From Bacillus sp. ISL-7 (lineage in GTDB: Bacteria > Bacillota > Bacilli > Bacillales_B > DSM-18226), in assembly GCF_018613065.1 (NCBI RefSeq), contig NZ_JAGGQW010000050.1, positions 62,001 to 126,000 on the forward strand: a stretch of DNA of 64,000 nt. Reading direction: 5' to 3'. Under the pieces are notes generated by a model, which saw only the letters and a list, made by a program, of their open reading frames with translations, was not told the origin of the DNA and ran no database searches. Below are positions 28,910 through 36,738 of this stretch, piece by piece. Each line of letters opens with the position of its first letter. The first letter of the stretch is position 1. The position numbers and the translations under genes are program-made.

Positions 28910-28952
28910 AACCTCCTTGCTTAGTTGGAGTTTCCAACAAAGCAAAGAGGTT
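28910..28952. repeat. Long inverted repeat upstream of the AEC permease gene
   Basis: AACCTCCTTGCTT and GTTGGA pair with TCCAAC and AAGCAAAGAGGTT. On the minus strand the far arm carries AAGGAGG six bases before an ATG that opens a seven-codon frame (28882-28905). The hairpin could hide this ribosome binding site or act as a terminator of the citM transcript, although no T-run follows. Confidence 0.45.
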
Positions 28953-28989
28953 ACACAGTCTGTTTAATAGTACCTATATACTTGAAAGT

Positions 28990-29139
28990 TTAAGATATTT
29001 TAGTATCGTTATAGTAAATAACCTCTGAGAGAATCTTACAACCTTTTACTTTATTAAAAGCTTCTAAAGCTTCTTTTTCTGTATTATATTCAAACAACGC
29101 AGGGATTTTTCCTTCTGAATAGACAGTGAGTATCCACAT
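28990..29139 (-). CDS. Small conserved-looking protein of unknown function (49 aa)
   Basis: ATG 29139 with GGAGA upstream encodes a 49-residue protein starting MWILTVYSEGK and ending NDTKIS. The middle has EKEALEAFNKVKGCKIL, an amphipathic helix followed by a strand, which gives a compact alpha-beta fold. It follows the citrate transporter gene by 59 bp and may be in its operon. Function unknown. Confidence 0.6.
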   Translation of the reverse strand: MWILTVYSEGKIPALFEYNTEKEALEAFNKVKGCKILSEVIYYNDTKIS

Positions 29140-29198
29140 AATCATTCATCTCCAGTCAAATTATTAAATGATTTTCATGAGAATTCAGCAAATTTTAA

Positions 29199-30491
29199 TT
29201 AAAAGGGAAAAATGGACAAAATTATAGCAACAAAAATCATAGCCGCTGTGGATCCACATGCCCATTTAAAGAATGCTCTCTGCAAGTCTCCGAATTCTTC
29301 TCCAACCATACCGACTAATAAGTAAGTCGAAGGTACGAGAGGACTTAATAAATGTACTGGCATCCCCATGAGTGACGCTCGTCCAATTGCAGCCGGATCA
29401 ATTCCATATACACTTCCTGCTTTGGCAAGTAATGGCAAAACACCGTAATAAAATGCATCGTTGGACATAAAAAATGTTAATGGTGCACTAATAATCGCAG
29501 TAATCATAGCAAAATGGGAGCCCAAGGCATCTGGAATATGAGAGATCATCGTAGTTGCCATGGCATCAACCATTTTTGTCCCAGAAAGAATACCTGTAAA
29601 AATACCTGCAGCAAAAACCATTGACACAACTGATAGTGCATTATCAGCGTAGTGCATAATCCGTTCTTTTTGTTCATTTAGATTTGGATAATTGATGGTG
29701 ATCGCAATTGCAAATCCAATCATAAATAATACCGTTGTAGGCAGCATTTCTTGGATAAGTGCAACTAAAAGCAGAATAGTTAGCAGATAGTTTACAAGAA
29801 TTAATTTGGGACGTTTAAGGAAAGCGGCCTCAGATGTAGCTGCCATCAAAGACAATGTGCTATAATCAATTTCCATAACACCTATCCGTTTACGCTCTTT
29901 TCTACCAAGACAGTAGGCCATAAATAATACAAACAACACTCCCCCCACCATACTAGGAATTACGGGAGTAAAAATATCTCCCATCTCTAGATGCAATGCT
30001 GTCATTGCTCTAGCTGTTGGTCCTCCCCAAGGAAGAAGGTTCATAACACCTGAAGATGATACAGCGATCCCTGCAAGTACCAATGGTTTCATGCCAATAC
30101 GTTTATACAAAGGAAGCATGGCAGAAATGGTGATCATATATGTAGTTGTTCCGTCACCATCAAGAGAGATTATTAACGCAAGAACTGCTGTTCCAATCGC
30201 TATTTTTACGGGATCCCCTTTTACGAATTTCAAGATTGTCGAAATGATAGGATCAAAAACCCCTGCATCTATCATGATTCCAAAGAAGAGAATCGCAAAT
30301 AGAATCATGATTCCTGTTGGTGCCACGCTTTTTATACCTTCAAGCGCCATTGGTCCCATTTCTTTTCCGAATCCGCCTATCAATGCAAATACAGCAGGTA
30401 TCACCATTAGAGCAATCATTGCGGATAAGCGTTTTGTCATAATTAATACCATAAAAATAATAATCATTAAAAATCCTAAAGTTGCCAGCAT
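29199..30491 (-). CDS. citM: Citrate transporter, CitMHS family
   Basis: 430 residues and 11-12 helices. Family patterns: IISLDGDGTTTYMITISAML, GVMNLLPWGGPTARAM and FMSNDAFYYGVLPLL. CitM-type proteins import metal-citrate complexes with protons. ATG 30491 follows AGGGGTGG. A cre box lies 52 bp upstream and a CitS/CitT-like pair lies upstream on the same strand, as in B. subtilis. The metal preference (CitM versus CitH) is not readable. Confidence 0.9.
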   Translation of the reverse strand: MLATLGFLMIIIFMVLIMTKRLSAMIALMVIPAVFALIGGFGKEMGPMALEGIKSVAPTGIMILFAILFFGIMIDAGVFDPIISTILKFVKGDPVKIAIGTAVLALIISLDGDGTTTYMITISAMLPLYKRIGMKPLVLAGIAVSSSGVMNLLPWGGPTARAMTALHLEMGDIFTPVIPSMVGGVLFVLFMAYCLGRKERKRIGVMEIDYSTLSLMAATSEAAFLKRPKLILVNYLLTILLLVALIQEMLPTTVLFMIGFAIAITINYPNLNEQKERIMHYADNALSVVSMVFAAGIFTGILSGTKMVDAMATTMISHIPDALGSHFAMITAIISAPLTFFMSNDAFYYGVLPLLAKAGSVYGIDPAAIGRASLMGMPVHLLSPLVPSTYLLVGMVGEEFGDLQRAFFKWACGSTAAMIFVAIILSIFPF

Positions 30492-30542
30492 CTATTCCAC
30501 CCCTTTTGTTAGTAAATTAATAATAATCTAAATATTCTAAGG

Positions 30543-30556
30543 TGAAAACGTTTCCA
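30543..30556. promoter_or_regulatory. CcpA cre box upstream of citM
   Basis: TGAAAACGTTTCCA differs from the consensus TGWNANCGNTNWCA at one position. Its place just before the citrate transporter gene fits the known CcpA repression of citM. Confidence 0.65.
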
Positions 30557-30658
30557 AAATAAAGTTATTATCGTACATTAATCTATATTTTGTTCATATT
30601 GTTCACGGTAGAATCCTATCTGACAACTGGAGTTTCCTTAAATGGTTTACACATTAAA

Positions 30659-30680
30659 AAGGATGCCTTTAGGCACCCTT
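30659..30680 (-). terminator. Terminator after the citT-like gene
   Basis: AAGGGTGCC pairs with GGCATCCTT; the minus-strand transcript continues TTTTAA. Confidence 0.75.
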
Positions 30681-30681
30681 A

Positions 30682-31365
30682 CTAAACAGGATAATATTTT
30701 CTTTCCGGCCTCCCGACAATACCATAAACCACCTCCGCTTTTGCTTCCTTAATGGAGGATAGATATTCTAAATATCGGCGTGCAGTAATTCGGGATGCCC
30801 CAATTTCCTTTCCCACTTCTTCAGCGGAAAGGCCTTGGTTATTAATCTGAAGTGCGTTTTTCACCTTTCCAAGTGTGATTTCATCAATTCCTTTAGGTAA
30901 TCCTGTGCCCCTTCCCACCTTTTCAATCTTTTTATTACCAAACAGGAGGTCAACATAATTCTGGTCTACATCTTGTCTGGAAGTTAGGAGCGAGTGTTTT
31001 TTTATATATTCTAAAATGACTTCGTCAAATCTTTCCTTATTTACAGGTTTAATCAAATAATTTTCTACTCCGTAGCTTAATGCTTTTTCTAGGAAAACTT
31101 TATCGGTCGCTGCTGTGATCATAATTATACTAACCCTTGGAAAACGCTCTCGGATAATTGGGAGTAGATCGGATCCGAGCATATCAGGCATATACACATC
31201 GAGAATCAATAAATCAGGGGTTTTCTCCATCAGAATTTGAAGGGTCTGATCACCATTCAATGATTTACCAACAACATCAATTTCATTAAACTTTGTTAAA
31301 AATTTCTCATGGATATCGGCAACTCGAAAATCATCTTCAGCTATGGCTACTTTTATCCTAATCAA
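30682..31365 (-). CDS. citT: CitT/DcuR-type response regulator
   Basis: 227 residues. Receiver domain 1-125 with acidic pocket AEDD, phospho-acceptor Asp in LLILDVYMPDM and Lys in YLIKPVNKERF. The C-terminal HTH (about 170-225) has GLSAEEVGKEIGASRITARRYLEYL. The TTG start at 31365 overlaps the kinase stop codon by 8 nt with GGAG upstream; a longer in-frame extension would be buried in the kinase gene. It probably switches on citM in response to citrate. Confidence 0.88.
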   Translation of the reverse strand: MIRIKVAIAEDDFRVADIHEKFLTKFNEIDVVGKSLNGDQTLQILMEKTPDLLILDVYMPDMLGSDLLPIIRERFPRVSIIMITAATDKVFLEKALSYGVENYLIKPVNKERFDEVILEYIKKHSLLTSRQDVDQNYVDLLFGNKKIEKVGRGTGLPKGIDEITLGKVKNALQINNQGLSAEEVGKEIGASRITARRYLEYLSSIKEAKAEVVYGIVGRPERKYYPV

Positions 31366-32965
31366 GTATTTGTCTCCTCTCGTATTCCTTTGGAAGGTAA
31401 ACTGTAAAGACAGTCCCACTTTCCGGGGTACTTTGCACCTCAATCATCCCATTCATATCTAACACTGCCTCCTCAGCATTCGATAGGCCAAATCCCCTAG
31501 GCTCAGCTCCTTTTTTAGAAGTATAGCCCCTGTCAAATAGAAGCGGAATTTCTTTTTCAGTAAGTCCCTTCCCATTATCAGCAATCTCAAAAATGATATC
31601 GCTACCTATATCAGTAACGAAAAATTTCACTGTCGGAGAATCGAAACCAAAGACAGCTTCGAAGGCATTGTCTATTAAGTTTCCAAGAATGACTATTAGA
31701 TTGGATAGCTTAAAATGGGATGGCAATGCCTCTAAATAGCTGTCCGATACAACCTCAAACTTTACTTTCTTTTCTGAGGCTTTTCCAAGTTTCCCTAAAA
31801 GGATGGCCTGTACTTTCGTATCTTTAATATGGTTAAAAACAATAGAATTCTGAAATTGCAATACCTGTGTTTCCGTTTGAATCATATCGATTGCCTGTTC
31901 ATATTCTCCTAGCTGAAGAAGACCTAATAACACATATAATTTATTGGAATATTCATGTGTTTGCGCACGCAGATCTTCCGAATATCTATTTACTTCTGAT
32001 AGGGTGTTTACCATTTGCTCAATTTCTGTTTTATCACGAAACGAAGCAACCACTCCACTTATCCCAGACGCTTCAAAGAGTGGCGTACAGTTGACGATCA
32101 CTGTTTTATCTTTCCAGACCATTTCTTTATCAACTTGTGGATTTCCCGATTTTAATACCTCATATAAATAGTCAGAAGGAAACAACCCATCTACTTTTAG
32201 ATGGCGGACAGATCCCTTAATATGTAAAAGTCTTTTGGCGGGTTGATTCATCATCGTTATGTAGCCCTCATTATCTATGGCTAAAATCCCCTCTTTTACT
32301 CCATGAAGTACTGCGTTCTTTTCTTTATAAAGTGCGGCAATCTCATAAGGTTCAAGCCCCATTGTATCTTTACGGATATTCCGTCCTAGCAAAATACTAC
32401 CAATCAGTGAAATCAAAACAGCAAAGAGTGAAACAAGAAGTACCTTGGTGACAGTTTTCAAGATTTGCTGATGGATATCTTCAAGCAAAAATCCAACAGA
32501 AACGATTCCAATTACCTCCCCCTTTTTGTTGAAAATAGGAGATTTACCTCTAATTGAAGGTCCAAGTGACCCCTTTGCCTTAGATACATAATATTCCTGA
32601 TTTTTAATGGCCCTTTCGTTATCTCCACCTGTCATTTTCTTCCCGATCAAAGATTTTAAAGGGTGCGAATATCTTATTCCATTTTTGTTTCCTATAACAA
32701 CGAATTCAGCACCAGTTTCAGTGCGAATCTTTTCGGCGATGGGCTGAATTGTTTTCGATGGGTCACTTGTTTGAAAGGCGGTGATAATGGGCGGTATGAA
32801 TGAAACCGTTCGAGAGATTTCCAGTGCCAGCCTTCCCTTATTTTCCTCTATTTGTTTACTTTCCATATAGCTGAAAAATGTGGTCAGCAGCAGGATCAAC
32901 AATAATCCCAGTAATAGGACCAGCCCAAATATTTTGGTCTGGAGTGATATTTTTCTTGTTTTCAG
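31358..32965 (-). CDS. citS: CitS/DcuS-type sensor histidine kinase, apparent CTG start
   Basis: About 535 residues. Order: an N-terminal membrane helix, an extracytoplasmic PAS-like (CitA/DcuS) sensor domain of about 130 residues with FVVIGNKNGIRYSHP, a second helix, a cytoplasmic PAS domain (HGVKEGILAIDNEGYITMMN), then the SPOB-like His region LRAQTHEYSNKLYVLLGL and an HATPase with NLIDNAFEAV and DNGKGLTEKEI. No ATG, GTG or TTG precedes the first helix in frame. A CTG at 32965 lies eight bases after GGAGGGGG, so it is the likely start; otherwise the first helix would be cut short. Confidence 0.85.
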   Translation of the reverse strand: MKTRKISLQTKIFGLVLLLGLLLILLLTTFFSYMESKQIEENKGRLALEISRTVSFIPPIITAFQTSDPSKTIQPIAEKIRTETGAEFVVIGNKNGIRYSHPLKSLIGKKMTGGDNERAIKNQEYYVSKAKGSLGPSIRGKSPIFNKKGEVIGIVSVGFLLEDIHQQILKTVTKVLLVSLFAVLISLIGSILLGRNIRKDTMGLEPYEIAALYKEKNAVLHGVKEGILAIDNEGYITMMNQPAKRLLHIKGSVRHLKVDGLFPSDYLYEVLKSGNPQVDKEMVWKDKTVIVNCTPLFEASGISGVVASFRDKTEIEQMVNTLSEVNRYSEDLRAQTHEYSNKLYVLLGLLQLGEYEQAIDMIQTETQVLQFQNSIVFNHIKDTKVQAILLGKLGKASEKKVKFEVVSDSYLEALPSHFKLSNLIVILGNLIDNAFEAVFGFDSPTVKFFVTDIGSDIIFEIADNGKGLTEKEIPLLFDRGYTSKKGAEPRGFGLSNAEEAVLDMNGMIEVQSTPESGTVFTVYLPKEYERRQILD

Positions 32966-33069
32966 GCTGTTTTCCCCCTCCTTGTTAAACTGTATGGATA
33001 ACTACAATGTACATTATATCTTATATTAGAAGATTTCTTTGTGGAAGGTCTCCCATTTGAGAAAAAAAG

Positions 33070-33089
33070 AAACTATCACATGATAGTTC
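33070..33089 (-). terminator. Terminator of the SGNH esterase gene
   Basis: GAACTATCA pairs with TGATAGTTTC; the minus strand continues with TTTTTTTC. Confidence 0.75.
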
Positions 33090-33109
33090 CTCACTTAATT
33101 TTTTCTTCC

Positions 33110-33907
33110 TTATTTCAAAATGTGATTACAAAGCGGTACTAGCTTTGATTCCTCGATGCCTTCAAGCACAAGACGGGCAGTCTTCTCAGCACCAGCCTTC
33201 TGGAAATGAGTGTTATCCTGAACTCCATCTGGATAGTTAACATTCTCTCCGGCATCAAGCCAAAGGAAAATATTCTTCGTTTCTTCTGGTCCAACCTTCT
33301 CGAACAATGCCTTGCTTTTGGCAGTAAGGTCAATGACAGGTACATTTTCTTCCATTCCAAGTTCCTTCATGGCAGCAGGATACTCCCCGTGAGTATCACG
33401 TGCACTTCCATCTTCAGAAAAATGCCGGCGTTCCACAGGTGACACTAGAACAGGAATGGCTTGTTTAGCGCGGGCACCGTCAATATATTGTTTTAAATAG
33501 CTTTTATAGGTTGAATAGGGCTCCGTATATCGAGTCGGATCCTCTTTTTTTTCATCATTATGACCAAATTGAATAAACAGATAATCCCCCTTCTCCATCT
33601 GATCTAAGATTGATTTGAGTCTCCCTTCATCAATAAAACTTTTTGTACTCCTGCCAGATGAGGCCTCATTTTTTACGACAATCTTATCATCGAAAAACCG
33701 ATTTAAAACCTGTCCCCAGCCTGCCCTGGGTGCTAACGAGATGGAATAATCAGAAACAGTTGAATCTCCGGCCAGATAAACGGTAATTATGTGTTTGTGT
33801 GTGTTTTCGTTATTTGTAGCTGTAGCAAAGAAATTTCCAAAAATTAAGACGGGAACTATTAGAAACAAGGATACCCATAGCATTTTTTCCTTAAGCTTTT
33901 GCCTCAT
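33110..33907 (-). CDS. Secreted SGNH-family rhamnogalacturonan acetylesterase-like protein
   Basis: 265 residues. A signal peptide (about 1-30) is followed by an SGNH hydrolase: block I YLAGDSTVSDY (nucleophile Ser), block II SSGRSTKSF, block III FIQFGHNDEKK and block V DNTHFQKAGAE (catalytic Asp and His). This pattern matches RhgT/YesT esterases that remove acetyl groups from pectic rhamnogalacturonan. No pectin-degradation genes are adjacent; the neighbours are a citrate system and a J-domain protein. Confidence 0.82.
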   Translation of the reverse strand: MRQKLKEKMLWVSLFLIVPVLIFGNFFATATNNENTHKHIITVYLAGDSTVSDYSISLAPRAGWGQVLNRFFDDKIVVKNEASSGRSTKSFIDEGRLKSILDQMEKGDYLFIQFGHNDEKKEDPTRYTEPYSTYKSYLKQYIDGARAKQAIPVLVSPVERRHFSEDGSARDTHGEYPAAMKELGMEENVPVIDLTAKSKALFEKVGPEETKNIFLWLDAGENVNYPDGVQDNTHFQKAGAEKTARLVLEGIEESKLVPLCNHILK

Positions 33908-34095
33908 GATGTTCCTCCCAAATGCTAATTACTTTAATATTAATAATATTAGTTAGATCATACTTAATGAGCGAAAAGACCTCTTATCATTCTTCCTTCT
34001 TAATAAATTTTTTATTTAATTTTTCTTGTTTCTAAAACTTATAGCAAGGACAAAAAGGTCGTCAAAAGGGGTATTGGGGTCAAAAGATATGAAAA

Positions 34096-34145
34096 AAGAT
34101 TGGGTTCGGTCGTCAATAGAAGTTATTGACAATCGAACCCAATCT
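34096..34145 (-). terminator. Long terminator hairpin of the J-domain protein gene
   Basis: AGATTGGGTTCG pairs with CGAACCCAATCT and encloses an inner GTCAATA/TATTGAC stem. T6 follows on the minus strand. The stop codon lies inside the stem. Confidence 0.85.
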
Positions 34146-34941
34146 ATTTCAATTTGATACTATTTCTAAAATAATCATAATCGGTTTTAATGAAATGAAA
34201 GGCTGTTGCATTACCGCCGTGATCTGGGTGAGTTATTTTTAATAATTTTTTATATCTGGTTAAAACTTCTTTATCGCTCGCCATTTTTGAAAGACCTAAT
34301 TTTTGACGATAATCATTCGTGTTAGGTGAAGAAGGGGGAACGTCATTTGTCTTATCAGTTCCTCTTTTGTTTCCTTTAAAAAGTTCTTCTTTTAATTTTA
34401 ACAATTCATTAGTTAAATCAATATTTTCTTTAAGTAATTTCTTGGTTTCCTTTTGTAATTCACTTTTCTCATTCTTTAGGTTGGCAATTTCTTTATTTAA
34501 AATATCTCTTTGCTTAATTAAATTGGTTACAGACGTCTTATGTAGATGTTCAATCCCTTTTATATGTTCATCCTGTGCTTTTATTCTTATTTTCAATTGG
34601 TGGACGACCTTTTCTTGATCTGACGGACTAATGATAAATTGCTTTGAATCAATTTCATTTTGCTGGTTATTTGTTTTCCGATTTCCAGTCCCCACGGTTT
34701 GAATCTTACCTTCACGCAGCAAGCGACGAACAATTTGAAATGCGATGCTATCAGTTACACCTGCATCCTTTAACATGTTAAAAACTTGATCTGAATTCTC
34801 AATTATGTATCCTGAATCCCGTTGTCCTGTTCCCTCGTAGTTAATCTTTCTTTCACGGAGCCACCGTCTAACCGTTTGAATACTAGTATCTTCTGTGACT
34901 CCTGCTTCCATTAACAAATCAAAAGCTTGATCCGTGTTCAC
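34144..34941 (-). CDS. J-domain protein with duplicated N-terminal motif and coiled coil
   Basis: 265 residues from GTG 34941 (GAAGG upstream). Two tandem repeats of about 40 residues open it: TDQAFDLLMEAGVTEDTSIQTV then RRWLRE, and SDQVFNMLKDAGVTD then IVRRLLRE. Each looks like a small helix-turn-helix. A charged coiled coil follows (about 130-200), then a C-terminal J domain (about 215-265) with the HPD motif in KITHPDHGG. J domains recruit Hsp70. This layout, a possible DNA-binding duplex linked to a C-terminal J domain, is unlike DnaJ, and I know no characterised protein of this form. Confidence 0.75.
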   Translation of the reverse strand: MNTDQAFDLLMEAGVTEDTSIQTVRRWLRERKINYEGTGQRDSGYIIENSDQVFNMLKDAGVTDSIAFQIVRRLLREGKIQTVGTGNRKTNNQQNEIDSKQFIISPSDQEKVVHQLKIRIKAQDEHIKGIEHLHKTSVTNLIKQRDILNKEIANLKNEKSELQKETKKLLKENIDLTNELLKLKEELFKGNKRGTDKTNDVPPSSPNTNDYRQKLGLSKMASDKEVLTRYKKLLKITHPDHGGNATAFHFIKTDYDYFRNSIKLK

Positions 34942-35179
34942 GATCTTCCTTCTTTCCTTGCATTTATTATTTATACTATAGGAGTAAATATATAAAGTGA
35001 ATGGATAAAAAAGACTATAATAGAAGTCCACTAGAGAATAGAATTTGAGTGAGCAAGGACGCTTTCAGTACCAATTTCCTAGTTGTTTTTTGGAGATGTT
35101 TATTCTAATAAAAGGACGTAATTGATTCATGCAAACAGCCATTCGTAGCAATGAGACCGTTCAAATAATTAAACGGTCT

Positions 35180-36184
35180 TCATTCTACTTTTTCGTTATC
35201 AGTTGTTAAATCCCAGGAAATAGGAGTTTCCATAATCCTCTTTACTTCTTTACAATCATTTGTTTTTCCAAGCGCCCACATAAGCTTAGAAACAATAGCT
35301 TCGGTGTTCATATCACCTGATAGTGTGACATTATATTGTGCTGCCTTCCTTCCAACCTCATAGAGATAAAGGTCTTCCCCTTCCTCTAAGCATTGAGTAG
35401 TAATGATAACGGTTATACCAGCCTCAGTTAATTCTTTAATCTTAGGTAATAAGTTACGGTCCTCAAATGGAAGTCCTCCATTACCAAAACTTTCAATAAT
35501 GACGCCTCGATAGCAAGTTTTCACAAAGTCAAATACTTCAGGCTTCGTTCCTGGAAACAATTTTAAAACAAATACATCAGGAGAAATACATGTATCTACA
35601 CTTAATTCTTGATGCATCTTCTCCGGTTTGAAATAGTAATTAACATTGTCCCCAGTTATATATGCAACATAAGGATGGTTAATACTTTCAAAAGCGTCAT
35701 AACTTTTCGTTCTAATTTTGACTGCACGGGTTCCAATTATAACTCGTCCATCAAAGACAACAAAAACCCCACCAATATCTTCACAAGCAAATCGAATCGA
35801 ATCAGCAACATTTTTTACGGCATCGGTTCGACTAAAGCTAATTGGAACTTGGGATCCAGTTACCACAACTGGTTTTTGTAACCCCTGCAGCATATAGGAT
35901 AACGCAGAGGAAGTATAAGCTAGTGTATCAGTACCATGAGTAATGACAAATCCATCATACATAGTGTAATTATCGGCTATTGCATTTGCCATCATAACCC
36001 AATGTTCTGGTTGCATATTTGTACTATCTCTATTCATAAGAATTTTGCACGTTACCTCTATTGATTCAGATACATTCAGGCAATATCGGAGTAATTCATC
36101 AGGAGACATTCCAGGAACTAGACCTTCATTGCCCTCCACCGATGCGATGGTTCCCCCTGTTGCAAGTAATAATATTTTTTTCAT
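35180..36184 (-). CDS. ansA: L-asparaginase, type I
   Basis: 334 residues. Both catalytic threonine motifs are present: [10 protein letters not shown] at residues 5-14 and [16 protein letters not shown] near 85-100. No signal peptide, so it acts in the cytoplasm, converting asparagine to aspartate and ammonia. ATG 36184 with GGGGG. No ansB or aspartase gene follows, unlike the B. subtilis ansAB operon. An XRE regulator is divergent, as ansR is in B. subtilis. Confidence 0.92.
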   Translation of the reverse strand: MKKILLLATGGTIASVEGNEGLVPGMSPDELLRYCLNVSESIEVTCKILMNRDSTNMQPEHWVMMANAIADNYTMYDGFVITHGTDTLAYTSSALSYMLQGLQKPVVVTGSQVPISFSRTDAVKNVADSIRFACEDIGGVFVVFDGRVIIGTRAVKIRTKSYDAFESINHPYVAYITGDNVNYYFKPEKMHQELSVDTCISPDVFVLKLFPGTKPEVFDFVKTCYRGVIIESFGNGGLPFEDRNLLPKIKELTEAGITVIITTQCLEEGEDLYLYEVGRKAAQYNVTLSGDMNTEAIVSKLMWALGKTNDCKEVKRIMETPISWDLTTDNEKVE

Positions 36185-36364
36185 CCTTATCCCCCGCTTT
36201 TCTTTTATTTCCGCCCGTACGCGTTTTGCGAATGAATATAACTGATTATAAAGCTATTATGATAATAAAATCAATCATTGTTTTCATATCGCGTATATAT
36301 TTCTTTTTAATCGATTTTTTCTATGATATAATCAAGCAAACAAACATGGGGGAAGGGAACGAGA

Positions 36365-36706
36365 GTGTTAAAACGATTAGTAAACCTTAGAAAACTTAAA
36401 AAGTGGTCAATGCAAGAAACAGCCGATCAGCTGGGCATTGCCAAAAGTACCTATGCAGGCTATGAATCAGGGTATAGAGAGCCTTCTTTGCATGCTTTAT
36501 CTCAAATAGCCGAACTATTTGATACATCAGTTGATTTTCTCTTAAATCGGGTCGACGAAGAAAAAATAAAGGTTGAATTAAACAGCATTTTACAGTCGGG
36601 TAACAGTTTAATTTATCTCGATGATATACCATTAACTGATGAGGAACTTTGTGATTTTATTGCATTTGCCAGGACAAAACGTCAAGTCAAACAAACAATG
36701 GTTTAA
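36365..36706 (+). CDS. XRE-family regulator, possible AnsR counterpart
   Basis: 113 residues. HTH_3 domain at 1-65 (LRKLKKWSMQETADQLGIAKSTYAGYE), followed by a C-terminal tail with IPLTDEELCDFIAF, an arrangement seen in AnsR-like and other small bacillar repressors. GTG start at 36365 after GGGGGAAGGGAA. It is divergent from the asparaginase gene with 180 bp between, so control of asparaginase is a reasonable inference. Confidence 0.78.
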   Translation: MLKRLVNLRKLKKWSMQETADQLGIAKSTYAGYESGYREPSLHALSQIAELFDTSVDFLLNRVDEEKIKVELNSILQSGNSLIYLDDIPLTDEELCDFIAFARTKRQVKQTMV

Positions 36707-36738
36707 ACATCTTCTAAATATAACAATATGACAAACTA

